The notes: generated by a model not told the origin, from the sequence alone. 64,000 nucleotides of DNA from Endozoicomonas sp. ISHI1 (GCF_024606225.1 NZ_JAGRPU010000029.1:1-64000), one strand, 5' to 3'. Shown: positions 1 to 9,747, numbered from the stretch's first letter. A program made the numbers and translations.

Positions 1-3000
1 CTGCATCGTTGGTGCCGTTAATGGTTATGACGATATCGTGGGTAGTGCCATCCAGAGACCTGACGGTAACGGTCTCGGTCAGGCTGTCACCATCCCCCAG
101 GGCCTGAATGGCTGACTGGCTATTGCTCGCCGAATAACTCCAGTTACCGCTGCCATCAATAGTCAGAGAACCGTAGGTGCCGGTGATCGTCTCGGCGGTG
201 AAACTATTTTCGCCGCCATCAACATCGGTGACACTCAAGCTGCCAGAGGTGGTCAGGGTATTGCCAGCGTCCTCGGTAACACTGCCGGTATCAGTACCAG
301 TGATGACTGCTGCATCGTTGGTGCCGTGAATGGTAATAACGATATTGTGGGTAGTGCCATCCAGAGACCTCACCGTCAGGGTCTCGGTCAGACTGTCACC
401 ATCCCCCAAGGCCTGAATGACTGACTGGCTATTGCTCGCCGAATAACTCCAGTTACCGCTGCCATCAATAGTCAGAGAACCATAGGTGCCGGTCAGGGTT
501 TCAGCTTGAAAGAAGGCTTCGCTCTGGTCAGCATCAGTGATGGTGAGGGAGCCTGATACTGTCAGGGTGCTGGCATGACTGTCTTCAGTGACGGTTGCCG
601 TATCAAGACCTGTTATCTGTGCGTTGTCGTTTGTACCGGTGATGACCAGAGTGGCTGTCTGGGAAACTGAGCCACCATTGCCGTCTTCTATGTCATAGCT
701 GTAGACAATGGTTTCAGTGACTCCGTTCGCAAGATAGTCATAGGCACCGGGGTCAACGGTAAGGGTGTTTCCGTTGATGGTGATGCCAGAGTCATCGCCG
801 GATGACAGGGTGATCTGGGTCACGGAGAGACTATCACCCGTGTCAACGTCTGCAGCAGACTCAAGCAGATCGATGTTGACTGAAGCCGAGTCTTCGACAT
901 AATTTTTCGTAATGGCTGTGCTAACCGTTGGATCATCGTTGACCGATGTGATGCTGAAGTCGAAAGTCGCTGAAGATGAGAAGAGGTGGCCATCACTGAC
1001 CTGAAATTCGAATGAGGCGTACAGATTACCATGTTCATCTTGAGCAGGCTCAAATTTCAAACGACCTGCCAACAGCTCATTTTTTGTCACTTCCATGCCC
1101 GCAGTGACAGCTGATCCGTTAAAGAGCAACGCACCTGCCAGAGGCAACTGAGTGATTTTAATACTTTGCAGTGTCTGTCCGGCATCCGGGTCAGAGAAAG
1201 TGAAGTCGGATGTACTGAAAATATAAGGCGTATCTTCGTCGGACGTCACCAGGGTGCCTGCCGTAATCGGAGCATCATTAACGGCAGTTGTCGTGATGGT
1301 ACTGGTGGCTATATGACTGTTGTCATGACCGTCATCAACACTGAAACTGACGATCCGATCAGCGGTAGAGGGTGACTCGGAGCTGTTTGAGTAGGTGACT
1401 GTTCTCAGTGCTGCCTGGTACTCCGCGACCGTTGCGGTACCAGAGAGCGTCAGGGTGCCGGTTGATAAATCCCAGCTTCCGGAAATCCCGTTGTGATCGT
1501 TGAACGCCAGTCTGTCTTCATCTGGCACGAAATTGCTACTGATCGTGATCGTGGCGCTCTCTATTGTGACAGAGTCAATGTCTGTCAGCGTGATATGACC
1601 CTCTATTACTTGATCGCCGTCGTTTTCTGTGTAAGTGAGAGTCCCTCCTGCTGTGACTACAGCCGCATCATTGACAGAAATGACGTCAAGAGTGGCTGAT
1701 GCACTGGCTTCATCCCCTGAGGATCCATCTGACACTGTGAAGTTAAAAGTGACATCGTCACCGAAATAATGAGCCGTGGGAGTATAGCTCCAGGTGCCGT
1801 CATTATTGTCTGCCAGATGACCTGTCGCAGGGTCTGCCAGAGTGACCGACTGAATGCTCAAGCTATCACCATCAATGTCACTGGCTGAAGCCAAAAGATC
1901 AGCAGCAGTGATGACATAGGAGGTGTCTTCCAGGGTTGATCCCAGGTCAACATTCCCTGCAAAAGGAGCATCGTCTATTGGAGTGACGCTGACCGTGAAA
2001 GTCTGGATATCAGAAGAAAGCTCACCGTCGTTTACCCGAAAGTTAAATTGGGTGTAGTTATTTCCACTTTCATTGGCTTCAGACAGGAACGTCAGCAAGC
2101 CCGCAGAAATGTCAGCCCGACTGATGGCGTCGCCTTCAGATACCTTAGTGCCGTTGAGTTCCAGTGATCCGATGACTGGAATGGTCTCAATAACGACTAC
2201 TTCCAGCGCGTCAGCATTGTCCCGGTCACTGAAGGGGAAGTCGCTCAGGGTGAAGCGATAGAGGGAGTCTTCAGTAATGGTGGTAGAGCTGTCCAAGGAG
2301 ACGGGGGCTTCGTTGATGTCGTTGACTTCAATGGTAAAGCTCTCTAAATAGGTTGCACCATCAACATCGCTGGTTGTCACCTCAACATCAACGGATTCAT
2401 CGGTTTCGTGATCAAGGGCTATGCCCTCTTTCAGTTTGAGATCGCCATCTACCACTTCAAAGCGATGGTCATCGACGGTGTAAGTGTGAGTATCAGAAAG
2501 GTCTTTGTCGGTGGTGGACAATGTACCTACCACCGCGCCATCCTGATTTTCATCAATATGGGTTCCGGAGATTTCAATATCTTCCGGGTTATCATTGCTG
2601 CCCTCAATGGTAATAGACGCACTCTGGCTGACAACGCCACCATGACCATCCTCTATGTCGTAGCTGTACTCGACGACTTCAGACTCACCTGCAGCCAGAT
2701 GTTCATAAGCAGAAGCATCCACAGCAAGACTGTTGCCATCATCAGCGATAGTAATACCTGAAGGATCGCCAGCGGTTATCCTTAGAGAGACTGCATTCAG
2801 AGTGTCTGTTGAATCAAGGTCAAATGCACCTGCCAACAGGTCAACATTAACGTCACCGCTGTCCTTATCAATCGTCTGGATGACAGCTTCACTGACCTCA
2901 GGTTGATCATTGTCGCCAGAGAGGGTAATGGTGACAGATTCTAAAACGGACTCTCCCCTGGCATTCGTTACCAGGTATTCGTAGGTCAGGGTTTCTGTTT

Positions 3001-4141
3001 CGCCAGCAGCCAAATATTTATAGACTTCAGGGTCAATACTGAGGCTGCTGCCATCCAGACCGATGCTGACGCCTGCCTCATTGCCTTCAGTCAATCGTAA
3101 CTGAGTCACATAGAGGGTGTCGGAATGATCATTGTCAAATGCCTTTGAGAGCAAGTCGATGGTTGTTTCGCCATCACTCTGGACAATCTCCGCGGATAAC
3201 GGTTCGGCAATGTCCGGGGCATCGTTGACATCTTCATCGTTGTCTTCACCTGTGACGATGATATCCACAGAAGCCCTTGAACGGGCGCCACTGCTGTCCA
3301 GGACTTCAAAGATAAACGTGACAACAGATTGTTCGCCTGCTGCAAGGTAATCGAAGTCACTGCCGGGCAGGAACCGAAAGCTGCCATCGTCATTGAGTAT
3401 CAATTGTCCTGAATCAGGTGTTGTGACCAGATTGAAGGTCAGGGCTTGTCCGCTATTGCTGTCGTAGGCATTCAATTTGCCTTCGAGCTCTGAAGCGCTC
3501 TCACTGCTTCCCATCACCATGTTTTGTGCAGTGGGAGCGTAATTGACGACAGGGGGTACGATTAATACTTCGGTGTATGTTTCAGGCGTCAGTAGTGGTT
3601 CAGTGTATTCAGGTAAACTTTCAATGTCTTCTACTGACACCGACAACGGCCCGGTCTCTTTTTGCTCTTCTAATTTTGTGGCATCTCTTTCCAGTACAAC
3701 GACTTCACCGGAAAGGCCACTGGAGGGGATGGGATCTTGAGAGGAACTGTCATCTTCACTGGCCGGGGGATCTTGAGAGAAACGATGACTTTCTCCTGCT
3801 GAAGAGGGTTCAGAAACGTCAACAGGGTCTGCCCGTTCTGAAATAGCGTCCAGTATCTCTACAACTTCTGATGACTCCTGAAGATCAGAGTGTGGTGCAG
3901 ATTGAAGCATATTCTCCAGCATGACAAGCTGAGACTGCCCCTCTAGTTGAATGACTTCGCTGTTAACCAGAAGAATAGAGACAGGGCTATTGGATTCAGA
4001 GACTACCTTCTCATTGAGATAGAGTGGATCGCCTTCTTTAAGAATGCGTTTGCTGCCATCAGGGGCGATGGCGAATACCTCTCCATCCGTTTCCTGAACG
4101 TGCCCGATGACAGGTCTGGAACCATCAGAATTGGAATTCAT
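1..4141 (-). CDS. LapA-like giant adhesin with retention module, cadherin-like and VCBS repeats (partial, C-terminus beyond left edge)
   Basis: The frame is open from an ATG at 4141 (ribosome site AGGAAGGG just upstream) to the window edge, 1380 codons. Residues about 8-70 (GHVQETDGEVFAIAPDG, then EGDPLYLNEKV) resemble the N-terminal retention module of LapA-type biofilm adhesins, which plugs the outer-membrane TolC-like pore. An acidic, Ser/Pro-rich linker follows to about residue 200. After that come tandem Ig/cadherin-like units with recurring D-x-D and ND-A-P motifs (VTEDS, YDIEDGNGGSVSQ, ITGTNDN), ending at the edge in near-identical VCBS units. The product is presumably exported by the type I system encoded directly upstream, whose adaptor gene ends 19 bp before this start. 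I see no clear di-alanine LapG cleavage site in the N-terminal 200 residues, so LapG-type release is unproven. The RTX/secretion-signal C-terminus is not in the window. Confidence 0.88.
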   Translation of the reverse strand, partial: MNSNSDGSRPVIGHVQETDGEVFAIAPDGSKRILKEGDPLYLNEKVVSESNSPVSILLVNSEVIQLEGQSQLVMLENMLQSAPHSDLQESSEVVEILDAISERADPVDVSEPSSAGESHRFSQDPPASEDDSSSQDPIPSSGLSGEVVVLERDATKLEEQKETGPLSVSVEDIESLPEYTEPLLTPETYTEVLIVPPVVNYAPTAQNMVMGSSESASELEGKLNAYDSNSGQALTFNLVTTPDSGQLILNDDGSFRFLPGSDFDYLAAGEQSVVTFIFEVLDSSGARSRASVDIIVTGEDNDEDVNDAPDIAEPLSAEIVQSDGETTIDLLSKAFDNDHSDTLYVTQLRLTEGNEAGVSIGLDGSSLSIDPEVYKYLAAGETETLTYEYLVTNARGESVLESVTITLSGDNDQPEVSEAVIQTIDKDSGDVNVDLLAGAFDLDSTDTLNAVSLRITAGDPSGITIADDGNSLAVDASAYEHLAAGESEVVEYSYDIEDGHGGVVSQSASITIEGSNDNPEDIEISGTHIDENQDGAVVGTLSTTDKDLSDTHTYTVDDHRFEVVDGDLKLKEGIALDHETDESVDVEVTTSDVDGATYLESFTIEVNDINEAPVSLDSSTTITEDSLYRFTLSDFPFSDRDNADALEVVVIETIPVIGSLELNGTKVSEGDAISRADISAGLLTFLSEANESGNNYTQFNFRVNDGELSSDIQTFTVSVTPIDDAPFAGNVDLGSTLEDTSYVITAADLLASASDIDGDSLSIQSVTLADPATGHLADNNDGTWSYTPTAHYFGDDVTFNFTVSDGSSGDEASASATLDVISVNDAAVVTAGGTLTYTENDGDQVIEGHITLTDIDSVTIESATITISSNFVPDEDRLAFNDHNGISGSWDLSTGTLTLSGTATVAEYQAALRTVTYSNSSESPSTADRIVSFSVDDGHDNSHIATSTITTTAVNDAPITAGTLVTSDEDTPYIFSTSDFTFSDPDAGQTLQSIKITQLPLAGALLFNGSAVTAGMEVTKNELLAGRLKFEPAQDEHGNLYASFEFQVSDGHLFSSSATFDFSITSVNDDPTVSTAITKNYVEDSASVNIDLLESAADVDTGDSLSVTQITLSSGDDSGITINGNTLTVDPGAYDYLANGVTETIVYSYDIEDGNGGSVSQTATLVITGTNDNAQITGLDTATVTEDSHASTLTVSGSLTITDADQSEAFFQAETLTGTYGSLTIDGSGNWSYSASNSQSVIQALGDGDSLTETLTVRSLDGTTHNIVITIHGTNDAAVITGTDTGSVTEDAGNTLTTSGSLSVTDVDGGENSFTAETITGTYGSLTIDGSGNWSYSASNSQSAIQALGDGDSLTETVTVRSLDGTTHDIVITINGTNDA
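2..619 (-). repeat. Two tandem VCBS repeat units of 309 bp
   Basis: Positions 2-310 and 311-619 align as a direct repeat with a 309-bp (103-codon) period. Long stretches are identical, for example the segment encoding GTYGSLTIDGSGNWSYSAS in both. They are the first VCBS units met from the edge, and more are likely beyond it. The low divergence suggests recent duplication or homogenisation. Confidence 0.85.
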
Positions 4142-4160
4142 ATTCCCTTCCTGAGAAGTG

Positions 4161-5699
4161 TTATCGCTCAGTCAGAGCATTTTGTCTGGCCCTGAGAATC
4201 GGCTTCATGAGATATTCCATCAAGGTTTTCTCCCCGGTAATAATATCGATGTTGGCCTTCATGCCCGGGATGATTTCCAGCGGTTTTTCAGGGTTGCCAA
4301 GCTGGTTTTCATGGGTTCTGACGCGAACGATGTAAAAACTTTCGCCTTTTTCATCCTTGATGGTATCTGCACTTATGTGGTCTACCACACCTTCAAGCCC
4401 ACCGTAGACGGCAAAGTCATAGGCCGTCAGTTTGACGACAGATTTCATACCTTCCCTGAGAAAGCCTATATCTTTAGGGGCAATCTGAGCTTCAACCAGC
4501 AGGGATTCCTCTACAGGAACAATTTCCATGACATCCATGCCAGGCTGTATAACACCGCCAACGGTTTTGACATTGATTTTTTTGACAATGCCTTCCACCG
4601 GAGAGCGAAGCAGTGTCCTGACGACCTGATCTTCCAGACTGGTTTGTGTTTCAGACAGTTGATCCAGCTTGACTTCAACGTCTTTCAGCTCCTGAACCAC
4701 CTCTTCCCGGAATTTGATCGTCAGTTCTCGCTTACGTGCCAGAGCTTCCTGATAAGCGTCGTTCAGCTTGGGAATGGACAGTTCTGTCATATTCTTCTCG
4801 GATGCCAGATCATTCACTCTCTGCTTGAGCTGGATCATCTCTACGTGAGAAACAACGCCTTGATCAGCCAGAGGTTTGGTCAGTTCCAGCTCCTCTTCTC
4901 CCAGCTCCAGACTGGTGGTTAAAAATTCCAGCTGTGACTCGGAAGCGGCCAGTTCGTGCTTGGCTTGAGAGGCTTGCTTGTTGACAATATCAAGCTCGGC
5001 TTTGAGGCCGGCATCGCGTCTCTGGTAAATCTGGATCTCACGGTCAACATAATCCTGGTAGCTACTCAATTCGGGAGGAAACTTCAGTGGGCTGCCGGAG
5101 AGTTCAGCCTTGAGTCTGGCGGCCTTGGCCAGTTCACTGTAATACTCAACAGCGCCTTCCCTGAAAGTGGATTTGAAGCGGGTATCATCCAGTTGCAGCA
5201 ATGGCTGTCCTTCCTTGACCAGCTCGCCCTCATGGACAAAAAGCTCTTCCAGTATGCCGCCTTCAAAGTTTTGAATGACCTGTAGATGAGAAGAGGGAAC
5301 AACTTGACCCATACCACGGGTAATTTCATCCAATGGTGCCAAACTTGCCCAGGTGATGGCTGAGCCAATAGCCAGCAGCATAGTGTAAATTAACAACCTG
5401 CCGCCTCTCGGGGCTTTCATTAACATAGCTGCACTGGTATCCGACATGTACTCCAGGTCTTCGGTGCTGACATTGTCTTCTAATGGAGAAGTATTCTTCA
5501 GGCTTTCATCTTCATCAATCTGCCTGTCCAGCTCTGCCGGCTCGTCCAGTATGGCTTCTTGGGTCAGAGCTTCCTGATCATCAGAACCGGCTTTATTCCC
5601 TGCCTCCTCAAGCGGAGTCGTTGATTGAGCATTTGAAGCCTCATGGGGCTGATTCTCTGGTATTTCAGAAGCGTTTTTATCGTCCTTGTACTCGCTCAT
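4161..5699 (-). CDS. Type I secretion membrane-fusion (HlyD/LapC-like) protein
   Basis: This 512-residue periplasmic adaptor links the inner-membrane ABC exporter to a TolC-like outer-membrane channel. Residues 1-95 form an unusually long, acidic cytoplasmic N-terminus. A single membrane helix lies at about 101-121 (RLLIYTMLLAIGSAITWASL). The lipoyl-like half-motif VIQNFEGGILEELFVHEGE at about 141-159 is typical of HlyD proteins. A long coiled-coil hairpin occupies about 200-370, and the second lipoyl and beta-barrel region (RSPVEGIVKKINVKTVGGV) follows. The order lapB-like (56 bp upstream), this gene, then adhesin (19 bp downstream) points to one operon dedicated to the adhesin. No outer-membrane LapE/TolC gene is present here. 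The ATG at 5699 gives a normal-length family member apart from the N-terminal extension. Confidence 0.9.
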   Translation of the reverse strand: MSEYKDDKNASEIPENQPHEASNAQSTTPLEEAGNKAGSDDQEALTQEAILDEPAELDRQIDEDESLKNTSPLEDNVSTEDLEYMSDTSAAMLMKAPRGGRLLIYTMLLAIGSAITWASLAPLDEITRGMGQVVPSSHLQVIQNFEGGILEELFVHEGELVKEGQPLLQLDDTRFKSTFREGAVEYYSELAKAARLKAELSGSPLKFPPELSSYQDYVDREIQIYQRRDAGLKAELDIVNKQASQAKHELAASESQLEFLTTSLELGEEELELTKPLADQGVVSHVEMIQLKQRVNDLASEKNMTELSIPKLNDAYQEALARKRELTIKFREEVVQELKDVEVKLDQLSETQTSLEDQVVRTLLRSPVEGIVKKINVKTVGGVIQPGMDVMEIVPVEESLLVEAQIAPKDIGFLREGMKSVVKLTAYDFAVYGGLEGVVDHISADTIKDEKGESFYIVRVRTHENQLGNPEKPLEIIPGMKANIDIITGEKTLMEYLMKPILRARQNALTER

Positions 5700-5755
5700 T
5701 GCACGATCCTGTTTAATCCGTTCAAGGTCATTGGCAGCTCTTTGCTGAATGAGGG

Positions 5756-7933
5756 TTATTCGATTTTGAGTTTGCCCTGCTTTAGGGCAGCGTGAACCTG
5801 ATCCTTGGGTCCGTCCGCAACAATCTTTCCGTTATCCACCAAAATCAGGCGGTCAACCAACTCCAGCATGGAAGCCTTATGGGTGACCAGAACAATGGTT
5901 TTATCCTTGCATTGCTTTTTCAGTTGTTCTTTGACGCGCAACTCAGTGGTGTTATCCATAGAGCTGGAGGGTTCATCCAGAACCAGAATGGGTGGGTTCA
6001 TCAGAAGTGCCCTTGCTAAGGCGATACTCTGTCGCTGCCCACCTGAGAGGTTTTGCCCCCTTTCGCCCACAATCATATCCATACCGTTTGGATGTTTGTT
6101 GGCGAATTCGGTAACACCAGATATTTCAGCCGCTTTCAGCAGGGCAGCGTCGTCAACGAAACTGGCGCCGAGGGTGATGTTTTCTTTGATGCTGCCATAA
6201 AAAAGGGTGATGTCCTGGGAGACACAACCAATACTGCTTCGAAGGTCTGAAGGGTTGATCTGTCTCAGGTCAATACCATCGACTCTGATGGCACCTTCAT
6301 CAGGCTCATAAAGGCCAAGAATCAGTTTCTCTATCGTGGTTTTTCCAGAACCGATGCGGCCGATGATGGCTACTTTTTCACCGGGATTGATGTGCAAATT
6401 GATGTTTCTCAGAGCCTGGATCTCCTGACCCGGGTATGTGAAATTAACACCATCAAATTCAATACTTCCATTGAGTTCAGGACGATTGACATAGTCACGG
6501 TCTGCCGGACGTTCTACCGGCATCTCCATGATCTGGTTAAGTCCATCAAGAGCAGATTTAGCCTGATTGTAGCGAGTGGCAAGGCCGGCTACCTGAGCCA
6601 TGGGAGCCAGGCATCGACCTGACAACATAACGGTTGCAATCAGACCACCCATACTGATATCACCCGCAGAAATCAGGAAAACACCGTACGACACCAGCGC
6701 AATGTTACACATCTGTTGAACGTAAGCACTGACCGTCGATGCGGAGGAACTCAATAACTTGGTTTTGATACTCCAGGTAGCTATGTGGCCGACTGCTTTT
6801 TCCCACTTGTATTGAATTTCGCTTTCTGCCTGGGCAATCTTCAGGGCCTCCATGCCTGAAAGACTCTCAATCAAAGTGGCGTTTTTCTGTGAGTTAGAGC
6901 GCAGGGTTTTCTCAACGGAACGCTTGAGAGGCTCCTGAATAGCAAAACTGTACACAGCTATTAGAGCCATGCAGAACACGGGAACGTAGGCCAATGGACC
7001 ACCCAGAATGAAAATCACCATCAGTATGATCAGAGTGAAAGGCAGATCCACTAGGGCAATCACCGTCGATGAGGTGATAAACTCCCGGATGCTCTCGAAT
7101 TCCTGAAGGCTTTTGGCAAAGGAACCGACCGAAGCAGGCTTGGCTGACATGCTTAATCCCAACACCCGCTCCATAACCCGTGATGAAAGCAGTATGTCCG
7201 ACTTTTTCCCGGCAAGATCAATAAAATAACTTCGAATCATTTTAAGAACGAAGTCAAAACTGAAGATAATAACGGCACCCACAGCCAGCACCCAGAGGGT
7301 ATCAAAAGCCTGGTTAGGCACCACTCTGTCGTAGACATTCATGACAAACAGCGGGCTGGCCACCACAAAAATATTGATCAGCAGGGAGGCCAGCAGGACA
7401 TCTCGATAAATTCTCCAGGAGCCGAGAATTGTGCCCCAGAACCAATGTCGGGAGCGAATATTCAGCGTCGTGGGAGTTCGCTTATCATATCGGTGTTTTT
7501 CCCGGACATAGATGGTGTAGCCGGTATAGTGCTCTTCCAGATCTGAGAGGTCGATGCTTTTAACACCCTCTCCCGCTTCCGGAATAATTACACGGGCTTT
7601 TCCTTCTTCATGATCGATATCAATCAAAATGCAAGCTTTACGTCCTTTTAGAAAAAGGACAGTAGGCGTCACCAGAGGAGAAATGTCTTTCAATTTTCTT
7701 TTGTGAGTTTTCGACGCAAGGCCCGCTCTTTCTGCTGCACGGGAAAACAACTCTGCAGTCAATTTGCCGTTTTCCAAGGGTAATCCGGCTCGAAGAGAAT
7801 CGTGAGAAAAGGGCTTTCCATAATGCTTGGTCAGAATACTGAGGCATTCCAGTAAAGGATCAAACTCCTTTTGGTCGCTCTCAGGTATACCCCACTCTTC
7901 GTTCGCATCTTCTGCAGCTGCACTGTAATTCAT
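5756..7933 (-). CDS. Type I secretion ABC exporter, LapB-like, with degenerate C39 peptidase-like domain
   Basis: This 725-residue inner-membrane ABC exporter powers adhesin secretion. The N-terminal 150 residues resemble a C39 peptidase-like domain (DPLLECLSILTKHYGKPF) without an evident catalytic Cys-His pair, as in LapB/HlyB exporters that do not cleave their substrate. The membrane domain spans about 170-450 (SWRIYRDVLLASLLINIFVV and later helices). The nucleotide-binding domain has Walker A GRIGSGKT (about 523), signature LSGGQRQ (about 629), Walker B ILVLDEP (about 649) and the H-loop VTH (about 683). I chose the ATG at 7933, preceded by AGGA, over an in-frame GTG at 7945 that has no ribosome site. 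It is the first gene of the operon, and its promoter should lie in the AT-rich gap 7934-8120 shared with the divergent gene. Confidence 0.92.
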   Translation of the reverse strand: MNYSAAAEDANEEWGIPESDQKEFDPLLECLSILTKHYGKPFSHDSLRAGLPLENGKLTAELFSRAAERAGLASKTHKRKLKDISPLVTPTVLFLKGRKACILIDIDHEEGKARVIIPEAGEGVKSIDLSDLEEHYTGYTIYVREKHRYDKRTPTTLNIRSRHWFWGTILGSWRIYRDVLLASLLINIFVVASPLFVMNVYDRVVPNQAFDTLWVLAVGAVIIFSFDFVLKMIRSYFIDLAGKKSDILLSSRVMERVLGLSMSAKPASVGSFAKSLQEFESIREFITSSTVIALVDLPFTLIILMVIFILGGPLAYVPVFCMALIAVYSFAIQEPLKRSVEKTLRSNSQKNATLIESLSGMEALKIAQAESEIQYKWEKAVGHIATWSIKTKLLSSSASTVSAYVQQMCNIALVSYGVFLISAGDISMGGLIATVMLSGRCLAPMAQVAGLATRYNQAKSALDGLNQIMEMPVERPADRDYVNRPELNGSIEFDGVNFTYPGQEIQALRNINLHINPGEKVAIIGRIGSGKTTIEKLILGLYEPDEGAIRVDGIDLRQINPSDLRSSIGCVSQDITLFYGSIKENITLGASFVDDAALLKAAEISGVTEFANKHPNGMDMIVGERGQNLSGGQRQSIALARALLMNPPILVLDEPSSSMDNTTELRVKEQLKKQCKDKTIVLVTHKASMLELVDRLILVDNGKIVADGPKDQVHAALKQGKLKIE

Positions 7934-8122
7934 GGTTCCTACCACTGAAATAAAAATAAAAGAACAGAGGTACTGCTTATTCTGTAAAAAGGTATCTGAA
8001 ATTAATACTAGCGCAGTTTATTAGTCTTAAATAATTAATAAGAAAGCAATTGAAGAGTGTCTTATATCTGACGTTTGATTGTTTTAAATGACATAAGAAA
8101 TTCAGTCTGATGTTCTTTTGAC
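7934..8122. promoter_or_regulatory. AT-rich divergent intergenic region
   Basis: About 190 bp separate the start of the exporter gene (leftward) from the unrecognised gene at 8136 (rightward). The stretch is markedly AT-rich, with runs such as TAATAAGAAAG and TTAAATAATTAATAA, and contains no gene I can support. It must hold promoters for both directions. I could not assign boxes with confidence. Confidence 0.45.
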
Positions 8123-8138
8123 AAGGAGGTGTTTTTTG
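8123..8138 (+). promoter_or_regulatory. Strong Shine-Dalgarno that fixes a TTG start
   Basis: AAGGAGGTG at 8123-8131 is followed by four T residues and TTG at 8136-8138. The core GGAGG is 6 nt from the start. No ATG is available in this frame nearby. Confidence 0.75.
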
Positions 8139-8954
8139 AGTCTTGAAGGAATCAAGTCTTTTACTGCGAATCATTTAAGCCCTTCCGGTTTTAAAAATGA
8201 TTGTAAAAGATTATATGGGAAGTTTTGTGGCAAACTGGTTCAAGCTCTTGAAGTTTTAACGACGGTTTTAGATAAAGCCAGTAGCCCATCCAAAACCGAA
8301 TTGTCATTTAACAAGTCAATTCATAAACGGAAAGCGGCTCCATGGAAAGTGGCCACCAGACTTCATAACTGGCGTCTTGAACATTATGAGCAAAGAGCAA
8401 GATCGTCGATGAAAGACTTTCTGGAAAAACTGGTTGATAAAGGCGCTGGTATCGAAGATTTTTCTTCTGACGAGGCTAAAGCATTGGCCAGCGAGTTAAT
8501 AGATATCCTCTTTCAACTGGAGTCTAGTGTTTTTAAGGCTTTGTCCATTGCTAAAGACCGTCTGCCCAACCCGGAAGCTGTGTGTCAGGCATTACGTGAT
8601 CTTTTTGATGAGGTTGGTGTTTTAGAAGAAAATCATGACAAATTAAAGGGGCTCTTAAATGAGGCAGGTTTTTTATATAAGTTTGTGCGTGCCTCTGAAC
8701 AACTGAATGTCATTGAAGTTTCTGATAAAGCAGAAGATGGTGCTGAATTCAAAACTTTTGCGATCAATTGTTTGGGCATAAACGGTATTAACTTTTTGCA
8801 TAATACTTTGATGCTCTACTACGATATGACGGACAGACTGCTTCCCGATGACAAAGATTCATTACAAGACAAAATTAATCAAGTGTCTGATAAAGACAAA
8901 GATCTTATTCCTCTGGGGCAGGCCATTTTCAACAGACTTCGCCTGGAAAACTGA
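8136..8954 (+). CDS. Unrecognised helical cytoplasmic protein, TTG start
   Basis: I do not recognise the 272-residue product. No signal peptide or membrane helix is visible. It is Lys/Glu-rich and looks largely alpha-helical, with heptad-like Leu spacing at about 85-185 (MKDFLEKLVDKG; LASELIDILFQLESS). The start is decided by the near-perfect ribosome site AAGGAGGTG at 8123-8131, followed at the usual spacing by TTG 8136. A TTG at 8118 in the same frame would put that site inside the gene. It is divergent from the adhesin-secretion operon and closed by a hairpin terminator at 8964. Base composition is more AT-rich than that of the neighbouring pst genes, which hints at acquisition. A role linked to the adhesin cannot be inferred from position alone. 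Confidence 0.75.
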   Translation: MSLEGIKSFTANHLSPSGFKNDCKRLYGKFCGKLVQALEVLTTVLDKASSPSKTELSFNKSIHKRKAAPWKVATRLHNWRLEHYEQRARSSMKDFLEKLVDKGAGIEDFSSDEAKALASELIDILFQLESSVFKALSIAKDRLPNPEAVCQALRDLFDEVGVLEENHDKLKGLLNEAGFLYKFVRASEQLNVIEVSDKAEDGAEFKTFAINCLGINGINFLHNTLMLYYDMTDRLLPDDKDSLQDKINQVSDKDKDLIPLGQAIFNRLRLEN

Positions 8955-8963
8955 TGTACAAAA

Positions 8964-8993
8964 GACCCGAGTCCTGTACGCCTCGGGTTTTTA
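8964..8993. terminator. Bidirectional hairpin terminator
   Basis: Inverted repeat ACCCGAG (8965-8971) and CTCGGGT (8982-8988) with a 10-nt loop, followed by a T run on the plus strand and TCTTTTG on the minus strand. It lies between the convergent ends of the 8136 gene and phoU, and could serve both. Confidence 0.8.
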
Positions 8994-9021
8994 TTGAATG
9001 CGATCTAATGAAGTTTAGTGA

Positions 9022-9747
9022 TCAGGTCTTATCGAAGACTTCTTCCTGGATTCTTTTAATACCAATGTGACGTACATCCGTCCCTTTGACCAAATAGATA
9101 ACGTATTCCGCCAGGTTACGGGCATGATCGCCAATCCGCTCCAGTGATCTCAATACCCACATGATGTTCAGAACCCGGGTGATGGATCTTGGATCTTCCA
9201 TCATGTAGGTGACCAGTTCCCGCGTTGCACTCTTGTATTCCCGATCGACCGTTTTATCTTCTTTGGCAACTGCCAGAGCAAGATCAGCATCAAAACGGGC
9301 AAAAGCATTGAGTGCATCCTGAACCATCTGTCGTACATGGTTACCAATGTGACGGGTCTCGATATAACCTTTGGGCGCTTCTCCCTGTTCACTGAGGCTG
9401 ATAGCAAAGCGAGCAATTTTTGCTGCCTCGTCACCAATCCTTTCCAGGTCGGTTGCGGCCTTGGAGCAGGAAATAACCAGACGGAGGTCGCTGGCCGCTG
9501 GCTGGCGTCTGGCCAGAATGCGGGAACACTCTTCATCGATAGCCAGTTCCATATAGTTAATGTCTGTGTCTTTCTCGCAGACCACTATCGCCCCTTCACT
9601 GTCAGCATTGATCAGGGCATTGATCGCATCGGATACCTGCTTTTCAACCTGCCCACCCATGGACAGGAGATTATTTCGCAGCTCCTCCAGTTCATGATTG
9701 AATTGCTGGGAAATATGATGGCTAAGAAGTTCGCTTTTGGTATCCAT
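9022..9747 (-). CDS. phoU: Phosphate signalling protein PhoU
   Basis: The 241-residue protein has two three-helix PhoU repeats. The metal-binding signatures are clear: RQPAASDLR and DLERIGDEAAKIA in the first repeat, and LERIGDHARNLAEYV in the second. PhoU sits between the Pst transporter and the PhoR sensor kinase and represses the Pho regulon when phosphate is plentiful. It is the last gene of the pstC-pstA-pstB-phoU operon, 48 bp after pstB, and ends at a hairpin terminator. Length and motifs are normal for the family. Confidence 0.97.
   Translation of the reverse strand: MDTKSELLSHHISQQFNHELEELRNNLLSMGGQVEKQVSDAINALINADSEGAIVVCEKDTDINYMELAIDEECSRILARRQPAASDLRLVISCSKAATDLERIGDEAAKIARFAISLSEQGEAPKGYIETRHIGNHVRQMVQDALNAFARFDADLALAVAKEDKTVDREYKSATRELVTYMMEDPRSITRVLNIMWVLRSLERIGDHARNLAEYVIYLVKGTDVRHIGIKRIQEEVFDKT

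Noticed and set aside
4158-4922. A 254-codon plus-strand frame opposite the HlyD-like gene
   Set aside because: Antisense shadow of a clear membrane-fusion protein.
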